Part shown: piece after piece, positions 36,273-45,765 of the stretch | Layout: each line of letters begins with the position of its first letter | Numbering within the stretch: position 1 is the first letter of the stretch | Assembly (NCBI RefSeq): GCF_050958605.1 | Contig: NZ_JBJHDO010000001.1 | Span: 496,001 to 560,000 of the forward strand | From: G016756615 sp050958605 | Lineage (GTDB): Bacteria > Pseudomonadota > Alphaproteobacteria > Rhizobiales > Rhizobiaceae | Direction: 5' to 3' | Length of the DNA: 64,000 bases | Notes under the pieces: generated by a model | Told to the model about the DNA's origin: nothing | Databases searched by the model: none | What the model saw: only the letters and a program-made list of their open reading frames with translations | Made by a program: the position numbers and the translations under genes

Positions 36273-37661
36273 ATGAAGTTACTTGGCAATCGATCGAGCC
36301 GGGCATGGCGCAACATGGCGTCGGCCCTGGTGGTCGTCGCCGGCGTCGGTCTGGTCCCGGCCGCCCAGGCCGAGACGGCACGAGCGACGCCCAGCGTCAC
36401 CGACTTCAAGCTCGACAACGGGTTGGAAGTCGTCGTTATCCCGGATCATCGCGCGCCGATCGTCACCCAGATGGTTTGGTACAAGGTCGGCAGCGCCGAC
36501 GAGCCGGCCGGCAAATCCGGTATTGCCCATTTTTTCGAGCATCTGATGTTCAAGGGCACGAAGAAACACGCAGCCGGCGAATTCGGCGCGAAGGTCGCCG
36601 AGATCGGCGGCAGCGAAAACGCCTTCACGTCTTACGACTACACGGCCTACTACCAGACTGTCTCACCCGATGCGCTGGGCACGATGATGGAATATGAGGC
36701 TGACCGCATGCGCGGCCTCGTCTTGACCGACGAAGTGATCGGTCCCGAGCGCGACGTGATCCTGGAAGAAAGGCGTTCGCGTATCGAGAACAATCCGGAC
36801 GCGCTTCTGTCCGAGGAAGTGGACGCCACGCTCTACCAGAACCACCCCTACCGCATCCCGGTAATAGGGTGGATGCACGAGATGGAGCGGCTGAATCGCA
36901 TCGATGCGACAGCTTTTTATGACAAGTACTACGCTCCAAACAACGCGGTGCTGATCGTGGCAGGAGACGTCGATCCGGCGGCCGTCAAGGAACTCGCTGA
37001 GAAGACCTACGGCAAGGTCGAGCGCGGGCCGGCTCTTCCGCCGCGTGTCAGACCGCAGGAACCGGAGCAGAACACGCGCCGCACGGTGACGCTGCGCGAC
37101 GAGCGCGTCACCGTGCCGAGTTTTCAGCAATCCTGGGTCGTGCCGTCCTACACGACGTCGCAGGATGGCGAGGCCGAGGCGCTCGACCTTCTCTCGGAAA
37201 TCCTCGGCGGGGGTACCCGCAGCCGTCTTTACCAGGAACTGGTGGTGAAGCGCGGCATCGCGTCGTCGGCGGGCGCGGGCTATTCGGGTACGTCGCTCGA
37301 CGATACGAGCTTCACGGTCTATGGCGCGCCCCGCGGAGAGGCGACCCTGGACGAGGTCCAGTCGGCCGTCGACGCCGAGATCCGCAGGATCGTCACGGAC
37401 GGCGTGAGCCAGGAGGAATTGGAAAGGGCCAGGACGCGTTATCTCCGGTCGATGATCTTTGCGCGCGACAGCGCCCAGGGTCTCGCCAACATCTACGGCG
37501 CGACCCTGACCACAGGCGGGACGGTGAAGGATATCGCCGCATGGCCCGACAGGTTGCGGGCGGTGACCGCTGAGCAGGTGAAGGCCGTGGCGGCGAAATA
37601 TCTCGATCTCGACCGTTCGGTCACCGGCTATCTCCTGCCGCCCGAAACGGCGCAAAACTGA
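36273..37661 (+). CDS. M16 zinc peptidase, catalytic subunit
   Basis: 462 residues with an N-terminal signal sequence (about 1-34, VPAAQA). The inverted zinc motif HxxEH is H86-F-F-E89-H90 in AHFFEHLMFKGT, with the distal Glu expected near VILEERRSR. The C-terminal M16 half includes GGGTRSRLYQELVVKRGIASSAGAGYSG. These periplasmic insulinase-like peptidases degrade short peptides. The next gene is a second M16 protein lacking the zinc motif, the usual two-subunit arrangement; only 9 bp separate them. Confidence 0.93.
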   Translation: MKLLGNRSSRAWRNMASALVVVAGVGLVPAAQAETARATPSVTDFKLDNGLEVVVIPDHRAPIVTQMVWYKVGSADEPAGKSGIAHFFEHLMFKGTKKHAAGEFGAKVAEIGGSENAFTSYDYTAYYQTVSPDALGTMMEYEADRMRGLVLTDEVIGPERDVILEERRSRIENNPDALLSEEVDATLYQNHPYRIPVIGWMHEMERLNRIDATAFYDKYYAPNNAVLIVAGDVDPAAVKELAEKTYGKVERGPALPPRVRPQEPEQNTRRTVTLRDERVTVPSFQQSWVVPSYTTSQDGEAEALDLLSEILGGGTRSRLYQELVVKRGIASSAGAGYSGTSLDDTSFTVYGAPRGEATLDEVQSAVDAEIRRIVTDGVSQEELERARTRYLRSMIFARDSAQGLANIYGATLTTGGTVKDIAAWPDRLRAVTAEQVKAVAAKYLDLDRSVTGYLLPPETAQN

Positions 37662-37670
37662 GGGGCGGCA

Positions 37671-39023
37671 ATGACGTTTCACTTTTCTTCGATGCACCGT
37701 CGTGTCGTCCCCTCTTTCGCCGTACTCCTGCTGTCGATCGTGTTCCTCACCCTTCCCGTCATCGTTGCGGCTCGTGCCGAGGTTACGATCCAGGAGGTGA
37801 AGTCGCCCGGCGGTGTGACGGCCTGGCTTGTCGAGGACTACACCGTACCGATCGTCACCATCCGTTTCGCTTTCGAAGGCGGCAGCACGCAGGATCCTCG
37901 GGGGAAGGAAGGGCTTGCCAATCTGATGTCGGGGCTGCTCGACGAGGGTGCAGGCGACCTGGACAGCGATGCCTTTCAGACGAAGCTCGACGATGCCGGC
38001 GCCGAGATGCGCTTCAACGCCGGTCGCGACGCCTTTTATGGATCGATGCGTATGCTGGCCGACCAGAAGGACGAAGCGCTGGGGCTGCTCAAGCTGGCGA
38101 TCGAAAAGCCGCGCTTCGACGCGGAGCCGGTCGATCGCATCCGCTCCCAGATCGTCTCCGGCATTCGCGGCAAGGCACGGGATCCACAGACGGCAGCGCA
38201 GATCGCCTGGTCCGAAGCCCTATATGGCGACCATGCCTATGCCAGACGCGACGAAGGGACTGAGGCGACGCTCGCGACGGTCACGCCGGACGATCTGCGA
38301 CAGTTTCATGAGAGGCAGTTTGCACGCGGCAATCTCAAGGTCGGCGTCGTCGGCGCCATAGACGCCGAGACGCTCAAAGCCGAGCTCGATCGGCTGTTTG
38401 GCGGATTGGCCGAAGCGCCGAATCTCCTCCCTGTTTCTCAGGTCTCCCCGAAGCTGGACCAGGAAATCGGGGTTCCCTACGACTTGCCGCAGACGACTCT
38501 TCAGCTTGCCTATCCCGGCATCGAGCGCAACGATCCGCAATTCTTCGCAGCCTATCTGATGAACCACATCCTGGGCGGCGGCACGTTCACTTCGCGCCTC
38601 TTCGCCGAGGTCCGTGAGAAGCGGGGCCTGGCTTACGGTATCTGGTCGTCCCTGGTGAACAGCGCATATTCGACGAGCCTCGTCATTTCCACGGCGACCC
38701 GTTCCGACCGCGCGGCCGAGACGCTGGACATCATCAAGGAGGAGGTCAGACGCATGGCCGAGCAGGGGCCGACGCAGGCGGAATTGGACGCCGCCAAGAA
38801 ATATGTGGTCGGCGCCTACGCGATCAATAATCTCGATTCTTCCACCGCGATCGCGTCAACGCTCGTCGAATTGCAGATCGACGATCTCGGCATCGACTAC
38901 ATCCAGCGGCGGTCCGGTCTTATCGAGGCGGTGACATTGGAGGAGGTGAGGGCGGCCGCGAAGCGGCTGCTCTCGGCCGAACCCGCAGTCATGGTGGTCG
39001 GTCCGGAACTGCCGAAAGGCTGA
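37671..39023 (+). CDS. M16 peptidase family protein, non-catalytic partner
   Basis: 450 residues with an N-terminal hydrophobic signal (about 15-36). At the position of HxxEH it reads NLMSGLLDEGAG, so zinc cannot be bound. The C-terminal half keeps the conserved ILGGGTFTSRLFAEVREKRGLAYGIWS, which contains the Arg/Tyr substrate-binding pair of M16B partner subunits. It probably forms a heterodimer with the preceding gene product. The next gene starts 5 bp after its stop. Confidence 0.92.
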   Translation: MTFHFSSMHRRVVPSFAVLLLSIVFLTLPVIVAARAEVTIQEVKSPGGVTAWLVEDYTVPIVTIRFAFEGGSTQDPRGKEGLANLMSGLLDEGAGDLDSDAFQTKLDDAGAEMRFNAGRDAFYGSMRMLADQKDEALGLLKLAIEKPRFDAEPVDRIRSQIVSGIRGKARDPQTAAQIAWSEALYGDHAYARRDEGTEATLATVTPDDLRQFHERQFARGNLKVGVVGAIDAETLKAELDRLFGGLAEAPNLLPVSQVSPKLDQEIGVPYDLPQTTLQLAYPGIERNDPQFFAAYLMNHILGGGTFTSRLFAEVREKRGLAYGIWSSLVNSAYSTSLVISTATRSDRAAETLDIIKEEVRRMAEQGPTQAELDAAKKYVVGAYAINNLDSSTAIASTLVELQIDDLGIDYIQRRSGLIEAVTLEEVRAAAKRLLSAEPAVMVVGPELPKG

Positions 39024-39028
39024 GCCCA

Positions 39029-39889
39029 ATGACCGCCCCCAGCGCTACAAGCCCGACCTTTGCGGTAGCCTTCGGCGGCGGCGGCGCAAGAGGGCTTGCC
39101 CACATCCATGTGATCGAGGCGCTTGACGAATTGGGCATACGACCCGTCTTCATCGCCGGCTCCTCGATCGGCGCCATCATGGGCGCGGGCATGGCCGCGG
39201 GCATGACCGGCAGGGACATTCACACCTACGCGCGCGACGTTCTTGGCCATCGGGCCGAGGTGGCGAGCCGCATGTGGAAGGCGCGACCCTCCAGCATCGG
39301 CGAGATGATGAATGGCGGCCTGCGCATCAGCCAATTCAACGTCGAGCGCATCCTGAAGGCGTTTCTTCCGGAGGCCATACCGGCGCGCTTCGCCGATCTC
39401 CGCATCCCGTTGAGGGTGACGGCCACCGATTATTTCGGCCATGAGCTGGCCGTCTTGGAGCAAGGCGACCTCTCGTCCGCCCTTGCCGCCTCGGCTGCGA
39501 TACCCGCGGTCTTCCGTCCCGTGCGACGAGGCGGGCGACTGCTGATCGATGGCGGCATCTACAACCCTGTCCCGTTCGATCTCCTGGAAGGTGTGGCCGA
39601 CATCGTCATTGCGATCGACGTCGTCGGATGGCCGGAAGAGATTTCCGGCAGCCACCCGACATCGATCGACCTGATGTTCGGCGCGACCCAGCTCATGATG
39701 CAGTCGATCATCGCCACGAAGCTGAGGGCAAGGCACCCCGATATCCTTCTGCGCCCACCGGTGTCGCGGTTCCGCGCGCTGGATTTCCTCAAGGTCGAGG
39801 CGGTGCTGGCCGAGACCGTGGCGATCAAGGACGAGTTGAAACGGGCCGTCGACGAGGCTATCGCCGCGCGGCGGAAGCTGCATGCGTGA
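39029..39889 (+). CDS. Patatin-like phospholipase (RssA-type)
   Basis: 286 residues. The oxyanion hole is GGGGARGLAH, the nucleophile elbow is GSSIGA (Ser in G-x-S-x-G), and the catalytic aspartate is in DGGIYNPVPFDLL. These form the Ser-Asp dyad of patatins, which hydrolyse acyl chains from lipids. There is no signal peptide, so it acts in the cytoplasm or on the inner membrane face. It starts 5 bp after the second M16 gene, suggesting co-transcription. The 263 bp that follow (39890-40152) show no gene. Confidence 0.9.
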   Translation: MTAPSATSPTFAVAFGGGGARGLAHIHVIEALDELGIRPVFIAGSSIGAIMGAGMAAGMTGRDIHTYARDVLGHRAEVASRMWKARPSSIGEMMNGGLRISQFNVERILKAFLPEAIPARFADLRIPLRVTATDYFGHELAVLEQGDLSSALAASAAIPAVFRPVRRGGRLLIDGGIYNPVPFDLLEGVADIVIAIDVVGWPEEISGSHPTSIDLMFGATQLMMQSIIATKLRARHPDILLRPPVSRFRALDFLKVEAVLAETVAIKDELKRAVDEAIAARRKLHA

Positions 39890-40152
39890 AATAGCGGGAT
39901 AGCACTGATACCATGGGCGTTGGTCTTTGACCGGTCGCGAGTTCCCTGTCCTGCCGGACATCTCTTCACGCGAATTCGTCTATCGCGTTCACACATTCTG
40001 GGAGGACACCTTGGATGGTGAAATACCCACTTCGGAAAGTTCCTGGCTGCGTGTCCTTCTGCCCGGTCAGGTAGGGCTACCCATTGCACAAGCCGGGACG
40101 GAACAATAGATGGTGCGGGGCACGCCGTGCCAGCCAAGATGCAGAGAGCAGG

Positions 40153-41496
40153 ATGACCAATACCATCGACACAGGGAAGCTCGCCGACCGTGTGTCGGCT
40201 CTTGTCGAAGCCGCGCGCAAGGCCGGTGCCGATGCCGCCGACGCCGTCGCCATGCTGGGGCGCTCGACAAGCGTCTCGGTACGGCTCGGAAAGGTCGAAG
40301 CCACGGAGGCGTCCGAGAGCGAGGATGTCTCGCTGCGTGTCTTTGTCGGGCAAAGGGTGGCGAGCGTGTCGGCCACGGCCAGTTCCGATCCCGCCGCGCT
40401 TGCAGAGCGCGCCGTCGCCATGGCGAGGGTTTCGCCCGAGGACCCGTTCCAGGGTCTTGCCGATCCCGGCCGGCTGGCGACGTCGATCCGCAATCTCGAC
40501 CTGTTCGACGCGACGCCGGTGTCGGCGGAGACACTGAAGGAGGCTGCGCTCGCGGCCGAGTCGGCTGCCCTTGCGGTCGAGGGTGTCACCAATTCGGGAG
40601 GAAGCGGCGCCAGCGCCGGGCTCGGCGGACTGGTCCTAGCCACCTCCCATGGCTTTCTCGGGCACTATGTGGCCACGCGCTTCTCCGGTTCGGTGAGCGC
40701 CATTGCCGGCGAAGGTACCGGCATGGAGCGCGACTACGATTTCTCCTCGCGGCTGCACTTCGCCGATCTCGATTCCCCCGAAACAATCGGCCGCAACGCC
40801 GGCGAACGCGCCGTGAAGCGGCTCAATGCCCGCAAGGCGAGGACGGGGGCGGTGAACGTCGTCTACGATCCGCGCGTGGCGCGCGGCATTGCCGGCCATT
40901 TGGCCGGCGCGATCAACGGGGCGTCGGTCGCACGGCGGACGAGCTTCCTGCGCGACATGATGGGCAAGCAAGTGTCCGCGAAGGGCGTGACGGTTACCGA
41001 CGACCCGCTTCGCGTACGCGGATCGTCCTCCCGTCCCTTCGACGGGGAAGGTGTCGAGGGCACGAGACTGTCGATGGTCGAGGACGGCGTGTTGAAGCAC
41101 TGGTTCCTGTCCACTTCGGCAGCGCGCGAACTCGGCCTCGAGACCAATGGGCGCGGCGTCCGTGCCGCTTCGTCGGTCTCGCCTACGTCCACCAATCTTG
41201 CCATAGAACCCGGCAAGCAGAGTCCCGAGGAGCTGATACGCTCGCTGAAGAGCGGCTTCTATGTGACGGAGGTCTTCGGACAGGGCGTCAACATGGTGAC
41301 GGGCGAATACAGCCGCGGCGCCTCCGGTTTCTGGATCGAGAACGGCGAGCTGGCCTATCCGGTCTCCGAGGTCACGATTGCGTCGAATCTCAAGGACATG
41401 TTTCTGAACATGACTCCCGCCAATGATCTCGACCGTAATTTCGGCACGGCCGCGCCAACGCTTCTCATCGAAGGGATGACCCTTGCCGGCAGCTGA
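40153..41496 (+). CDS. pmbA: TldE/PmbA metalloprotease-family protein
   Basis: 447 residues. The PmbA/TldE half of the TldD/TldE pair, which trims peptides such as microcin precursors and CcdA. Characteristic phrases are SVSVRLGKVEATEASESEDVSLRVFVGQRVA at the N-terminus and VYDPRVARGIAGHLAGAINGASVARRTSFLRDMMG in the middle. PmbA lacks the HExxxH zinc motif found in TldD. ATG 40153 has AGCAGG just upstream. It overlaps the following phosphatase gene by 14 bp. Confidence 0.93.
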   Translation: MTNTIDTGKLADRVSALVEAARKAGADAADAVAMLGRSTSVSVRLGKVEATEASESEDVSLRVFVGQRVASVSATASSDPAALAERAVAMARVSPEDPFQGLADPGRLATSIRNLDLFDATPVSAETLKEAALAAESAALAVEGVTNSGGSGASAGLGGLVLATSHGFLGHYVATRFSGSVSAIAGEGTGMERDYDFSSRLHFADLDSPETIGRNAGERAVKRLNARKARTGAVNVVYDPRVARGIAGHLAGAINGASVARRTSFLRDMMGKQVSAKGVTVTDDPLRVRGSSSRPFDGEGVEGTRLSMVEDGVLKHWFLSTSAARELGLETNGRGVRAASSVSPTSTNLAIEPGKQSPEELIRSLKSGFYVTEVFGQGVNMVTGEYSRGASGFWIENGELAYPVSEVTIASNLKDMFLNMTPANDLDRNFGTAAPTLLIEGMTLAGS

Positions 41497-42289
41497 AGCG
41501 GTCCGCCCGGCCGACGAGGACGGCGATCTGGAACTTATCCGCAATGCCGCGCGCGCGGGCGGTGAGATCGCCATGCGCTATTTCCAGCGCAATCCCGAGA
41601 GATGGCTGAAAGGCGGCCATTCACCGGTCAGCGAAGCGGATTATGCCGTCGATCGTTACCTGCGCGAGACGTTGACCGCCGCACGGCCCGATTATGGCTG
41701 GCTCTCCGAGGAAACGGCTGATTCGCCCGCGCGTCTCGCCGCCCGGCGCACCTTCGTCGTCGATCCGATCGACGGCACCCGAGCCTTCCTGGAGGGGAAT
41801 TCCACATGGTGCGTCAGCATCGCCGTGGTCGACAGTGGCGTGCCGCTGACCGGCGTCCTCGACTGCCCGGCGCGCGGCGAGATCTTCGAGGCGGCGGTGG
41901 GCAAAGGCGCGTTCAGGAATGGATCTCCCGTCACGGTCGCTCCGCATAGCGAAACGCCGCTCGTGGCGGGGCCGAAGGCCTTGCTCGACCAGGCGTCCGG
42001 CGGCTGGCCGGCGAGCTTCCGGCGCGGGCCGTATGTCCCATCGCTGGCCTATCGGGTCGCCATGGTGGCGAGTGGTGAGCTCGATGCCACCTTCGTGAAG
42101 CCCAATGCGCATGACTGGGACATAGCCGCGGCCGACCTCATCCTGCGCGAGGCCGGCGGAAGACTGGTCGACGTGCGGGGAAGCGAACTGCATTACGCCC
42201 GAGAAGATCCGCGTCATGGCGCCCTGATCGCCGGCAGCGGAACGCTGGTCGACAGGCTGGCTGCGATGATCGCCGCTATCCCTGGGTGA
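41483..42289 (+). CDS. cysQ: Inositol monophosphatase-family 3'(2'),5'-bisphosphate nucleotidase (CysQ-like)
   Basis: 268 residues. Metal-binding motifs are WLSEE (73-77), the family signature DPIDGT (94-99, VVDPIDGTRAFLEG), and WDIAAADLILREAGG near the C-terminus. The WLSEE form fits CysQ/PAP phosphatases better than true inositol monophosphatases, but substrate is inferred. The start is TTG 41483, inside the end of pmbA (14-bp overlap, AAGGGA upstream), so translation is likely coupled. Confidence 0.85.
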   Translation: MPAAEAVRPADEDGDLELIRNAARAGGEIAMRYFQRNPERWLKGGHSPVSEADYAVDRYLRETLTAARPDYGWLSEETADSPARLAARRTFVVDPIDGTRAFLEGNSTWCVSIAVVDSGVPLTGVLDCPARGEIFEAAVGKGAFRNGSPVTVAPHSETPLVAGPKALLDQASGGWPASFRRGPYVPSLAYRVAMVASGELDATFVKPNAHDWDIAAADLILREAGGRLVDVRGSELHYAREDPRHGALIAGSGTLVDRLAAMIAAIPG

Positions 42290-42366
42290 CGACAGGAAGC
42301 GGTTTCAAATTTCGTCAATTTGATCTAATCATCTGCCCACCTCTTGAGAAGACGGATCAGACGCGC

Positions 42367-42609
42367 ATGGCCGAACAAGAAGCCAAGAAACAATTGCTGC
42401 ACCTCGTTTTCGGGGGCGAATTGAAGAAGCTGGGCGACATCGAATTCCGCGACCTTGATCAGCTCGACATTGTCGGCATCTTCCCCGACTACAAGTCGGC
42501 CGAGGCGGCGTGGCGGGCAAAGGCCCAGGCGACCGTGGACAACGCGCATATGCGCTACTTCGTCGTCCATCTTCATCGGCTGCTCGAACCCGGAGGCAAG
42601 GCGGGCTGA
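42367..42609 (+). CDS. DUF4170 family protein
   Basis: 80-residue cytoplasmic protein without membrane segment: KQLLHLVFGGELKKLGDIEFRDLDQLDIVGIFPDY followed by AEAAWRAKAQATVDNAHMRYFVVHLHRLL. I recognise the alphaproteobacterial DUF4170 family, which regularly sits in this lipid A block. The start is ATG 42367. It ends 4 bp before the acyltransferase gene. Function unknown; the persistent location suggests a role in lipid A/LPS assembly, but that is only context. Confidence 0.85.
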   Translation: MAEQEAKKQLLHLVFGGELKKLGDIEFRDLDQLDIVGIFPDYKSAEAAWRAKAQATVDNAHMRYFVVHLHRLLEPGGKAG

Positions 42610-42613
42610 GACG

Positions 42614-43402
42614 ATGGGGCAGCAACCCACAGGCGCGCCGCTCATGCAGTCCGCTGAAGAACCCGCGCCCAGGCCGAGACCGGTGAAGGCACTCTGGCGC
42701 CGGATACGCAAGCCGCTCGCACGATCGCGTTTCGTCAAGAACGCGCTCGCCTCGCTGCTTGCCGGTGCGATAAGGATCATTCGCTGGACAAACCCGCCTG
42801 CCGCCGGTTCGTTCGATCCCGGCTGGCCGCACGACAATCATAAGCCCGCGATCATCGGGCTATGGCATGGCCAGCATCTAGCCGCGCCCGCATTCCGGGC
42901 TCGCCGGATGCCTCTCGTGGCGATGTTTTCACGCAGCGCGGATAGCGAGCTGAACGCGCTTGTCGCGCAAAAGCTCGGCTTCGAGGTCGTCAGGGGCTCT
43001 GGAGGGCGCGAGGATACCGACCATCGCGACAAGGGTGGCGCACGCGCGCTCATCCTTCTGAAGCGGGCGCTCTCGGCCAACAAGAATGTCGCGATGATCG
43101 CCGACATCCCCAACGGCACGCCGCGCGAAGCCGGGCTCGGCATCGTCACGTTGGCACGGCTGTCAGGGCGTCCGATCATCCCTGCGGCCATCGCGACAAG
43201 CCGTCGCAAGGTGCTCGAGAGGAGTTGGGACAAGACCACCATCAACCTGCCATTCGGCCGATCCGCCTTGATCTTCGGCGAGCCGATACACGTCGCGCCG
43301 GACGCCGATGCCGCGGAAATGGAGAGGAAGCGTCGGGAAGTCACCGCATCTCTCAATCGGGCGACCGAGAAGGCCTACGGGCTGGTCGATGGTGTCCGAT
43401 GA
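42614..43402 (+). CDS. DUF374 lysophospholipid/lipid A acyltransferase
   Basis: 262 residues. The DUF374 acyltransferase core has the catalytic histidine H85 in GLWHGQHLAAPAFRAR, followed by FSRSADSELNALVAQKLGF and VRGSGGREDTDHRDKGGARAL, then IADIPNGTPREAGLGIVTLARLSG. A short hydrophobic segment at about 43-56 could associate with the membrane. DUF374 includes LpxJ, the late lipid A acyltransferase of epsilonproteobacteria. Here the gene overlaps waaA by 4 bp and lies just before lpxK, which makes a lipid A secondary acylation role plausible but unproven. Confidence 0.88.
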   Translation: MGQQPTGAPLMQSAEEPAPRPRPVKALWRRIRKPLARSRFVKNALASLLAGAIRIIRWTNPPAAGSFDPGWPHDNHKPAIIGLWHGQHLAAPAFRARRMPLVAMFSRSADSELNALVAQKLGFEVVRGSGGREDTDHRDKGGARALILLKRALSANKNVAMIADIPNGTPREAGLGIVTLARLSGRPIIPAAIATSRRKVLERSWDKTTINLPFGRSALIFGEPIHVAPDADAAEMERKRREVTASLNRATEKAYGLVDGVR

Positions 43403-44721
43403 GTGAACGCTGGGCGCGCGCGATCCTGACGACATACCGATGGGCGGGCGCCGCCGCCTATCCGATGATCGGCGGCTATGTCGCCTGGCGCGCCAGCAAA
43501 GGGAAGGAGGACCGCAGCCGCCGTCGCGAGCGCTATGGCATCAGCCGCAAGTCCCGGCCCGAAGGCCCCCTGGTTTGGGTGCATGCCGCCAGCGTCGGCG
43601 AGACCAATGCGGTCGCGCCGCTCATCGAGCGCATCCTCGGTTTCGGTATTCATGTGGTGCTGACGACGGGAACGGTGACATCTGCGCAGGTCGCGGACAG
43701 GCGCTTCGGCAATCGCGTCATCCACCAATACGTCCCGCTCGACCTCAAGCCCGCAGTGAGCAACTTCCTCGACCACTGGCAGCCGGATCTGGCCATCATC
43801 GCCGAATCCGAGTTGTGGCCGATGACCATCCTCGAACTCGGCGCGCGTCGTGTTCCGCAGGTTTTGGTCAATGGCAGGCTTTCCGATCGGTCGTTCAAGT
43901 CGTGGAAGAAGCGTGCCTTCCTGGCCGAGGCGCTGTTCGAGAACCTGGCGCATGTCATCGCCCAATCCGACGTCGACGGTGAGCGGTTCGCGACGCTCGG
44001 TGCGCGGCCTGTGACCGTTTCGGGCAATCTCAAGGTCGACACAGATCCGCCGCGCGCCGACGAAAAAGCGTTGATGCAGTTGAGGGCCCAAATCGCCCAG
44101 CGCAAGACCTGGGCGGCGGTTTCGACCCATGAGGGCGAGGAGAAGCTGGTGGCAGAGATCCACGGGCTGCTCAGGCCGCGCCATCCGGACCTTCTGACCA
44201 TTATCGTGCCGCGCCATCCCGAACGTGCCGAGGCGCTTGTCGAGCAGTTCGTCGCGGCCGGCCTGAACGTGGCGCGGCGCAGTCTGGGCGATCCGGTCCG
44301 GCCGGACACCGACATCCTGCTCGGGGACACCATTGGCGAGATGGGGCTCTATCTCAGGCTGACCGAAATCGCCTTTGTCGGTCGCTCGCTCACCGCCGAG
44401 GGTGGGCAGAATCCGCTGGAGCCCGCCATGCTCAACACGGCTGTACTTGCCGGAACCAATGTACAAAACTTCCGAGAGGCCTATCAGCGGCTGATCGACG
44501 CCGGCGGAGCCAAGCTGGTGAAGGATCGCGACATGCTGGCGGGGGCGGTCAATTTCCTCCTGAAGAATCCCGAGACCCGCCAGCGGATGATGCAAGCGGG
44601 AGCGGCCACCGTGGAGGATATGCGTGGCGCGCTCGCCAAGACCCTGAAGGTGCTGGAGCCCTTTCTTCATCCGCTCAGCGTCCAGTCCCGCCTCCGGCAG
44701 AGCAACGGGAACGGGCGTTGA
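43399..44721 (+). CDS. waaA: 3-deoxy-D-manno-octulosonic acid (Kdo) transferase
   Basis: 440 residues. WaaA transfers Kdo from CMP-Kdo to lipid IVA at the inner membrane. An N-terminal anchor is at about 15-30. The GT30 core shows VWVHAASVGETNAVAPLI with the catalytic glutamate E68, then LTTGTVTSAQ, AESELWPM, NGRLSDRSFKSW and, near the C-terminus, GRSLTAEGGQNPLEPA. ATG 43399 overlaps the acyltransferase stop (ATGA). lpxK follows after 15 bp. Confidence 0.95.
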   Translation: MSERWARAILTTYRWAGAAAYPMIGGYVAWRASKGKEDRSRRRERYGISRKSRPEGPLVWVHAASVGETNAVAPLIERILGFGIHVVLTTGTVTSAQVADRRFGNRVIHQYVPLDLKPAVSNFLDHWQPDLAIIAESELWPMTILELGARRVPQVLVNGRLSDRSFKSWKKRAFLAEALFENLAHVIAQSDVDGERFATLGARPVTVSGNLKVDTDPPRADEKALMQLRAQIAQRKTWAAVSTHEGEEKLVAEIHGLLRPRHPDLLTIIVPRHPERAEALVEQFVAAGLNVARRSLGDPVRPDTDILLGDTIGEMGLYLRLTEIAFVGRSLTAEGGQNPLEPAMLNTAVLAGTNVQNFREAYQRLIDAGGAKLVKDRDMLAGAVNFLLKNPETRQRMMQAGAATVEDMRGALAKTLKVLEPFLHPLSVQSRLRQSNGNGR

Positions 44722-44736
44722 CCATGGGAGATGGGG

Positions 44737-45765
44737 ATGGCCGCTAGCGAAGCCCCCCCGTTCTGGTGGGAGCGACCGGACTGGCGCGCCCGCGTGCTCT
44801 ATCCGTTCTCGGCGATCTACGGCGCAGTGGCGCGGCGCCGCATGGTGGCGGGCAAGCGAGAGAAGGTGGCAGTGCCGGTGCTGTGCGTCGGCAACTTCAC
44901 TGTCGGCGGGACGGGCAAGACCCCTGTGGCGATCGCGCTGGCCGATCAGGCCCTGCGCATGGGACTGAAACCCGGCTTCCTCTCACGCGGCCATGGTGGC
45001 AGCTTTTCGCAACCGCATGTGGTCGACCCTTCCCACGACAGCGCCCGTCATGTCGGCGATGAGCCCCTGCTGCTTGCCGAGCATGGACCGGTGGCGGTAA
45101 CGCCTGACCGCGCGGCGGGCGCCAGATTGCTCATCGAACGCGGCTGCGATTTCCTGATCATGGACGACGGTTTCCAGAGCGCGCGTATCCACATCGACTA
45201 CGCGCTGCTCGTGGTCGATGGCAGGCGCGGTCTGGGCAACGGGCACGTCATTCCGGGCGGGCCGGTGCGCGCGCCCCTGCTGGCGCAATTGCGTCTCGCC
45301 GACGCCCTGCTGAAGATGGGCCGGGGGGATGCAGCCGATACTGTTATCCGCATGGCGTCCCGTGCTAACAAACCGGTTTTCGAGGCCTTCGCGTGCCCGC
45401 GCAACCCCGAAGCGCTCGCAGGCCGGCGCTTCCTTGCTTTCGCGGGGATCGGGCATCCCGAGAAATTCTTCGATACGGTGCGCGCTGCCGGTGGCGAGGT
45501 CGTGCGGACACGCCCTTTCCCGGACCATCATGCGTTCACGAAAGAGGATTTCGAGGAGCTTTCGTGGCTGGCCGAAAAGGACGAGCTTGAAATGATCACC
45601 ACCGCGAAGGACGCCGTGCGGCTCAGGCACGGCACCACGGTGGCGCAATCGTTCCTGAAAAGGCTGGTTCTGCTCGAAATCGATGCGGTGTTCGATCTCG
45701 GCCACGTGCCCGAGCGCATCATCGCCGACACGCTTGCCACCTGGAGGCGGCGGACGCAGCGCTAA
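44737..45765 (+). CDS. lpxK: Tetraacyldisaccharide 4'-kinase LpxK
   Basis: 342 residues. LpxK phosphorylates the 4' position of the lipid A disaccharide. The P-loop is GGTGKT (57-62) in VGNFTVGGTGKTPVA, and the second site is DDGFQ in LIMDDGFQSARIHID. N-terminal APPFWWERPDWRARVLYP is typical of rhizobial LpxK. I start at ATG 44737 because GGGAG at 44726-44730 is correctly spaced for it and too close to the ATG at 44731. Last gene of the lipid A block. Confidence 0.95.
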   Translation: MAASEAPPFWWERPDWRARVLYPFSAIYGAVARRRMVAGKREKVAVPVLCVGNFTVGGTGKTPVAIALADQALRMGLKPGFLSRGHGGSFSQPHVVDPSHDSARHVGDEPLLLAEHGPVAVTPDRAAGARLLIERGCDFLIMDDGFQSARIHIDYALLVVDGRRGLGNGHVIPGGPVRAPLLAQLRLADALLKMGRGDAADTVIRMASRANKPVFEAFACPRNPEALAGRRFLAFAGIGHPEKFFDTVRAAGGEVVRTRPFPDHHAFTKEDFEELSWLAEKDELEMITTAKDAVRLRHGTTVAQSFLKRLVLLEIDAVFDLGHVPERIIADTLATWRRRTQR

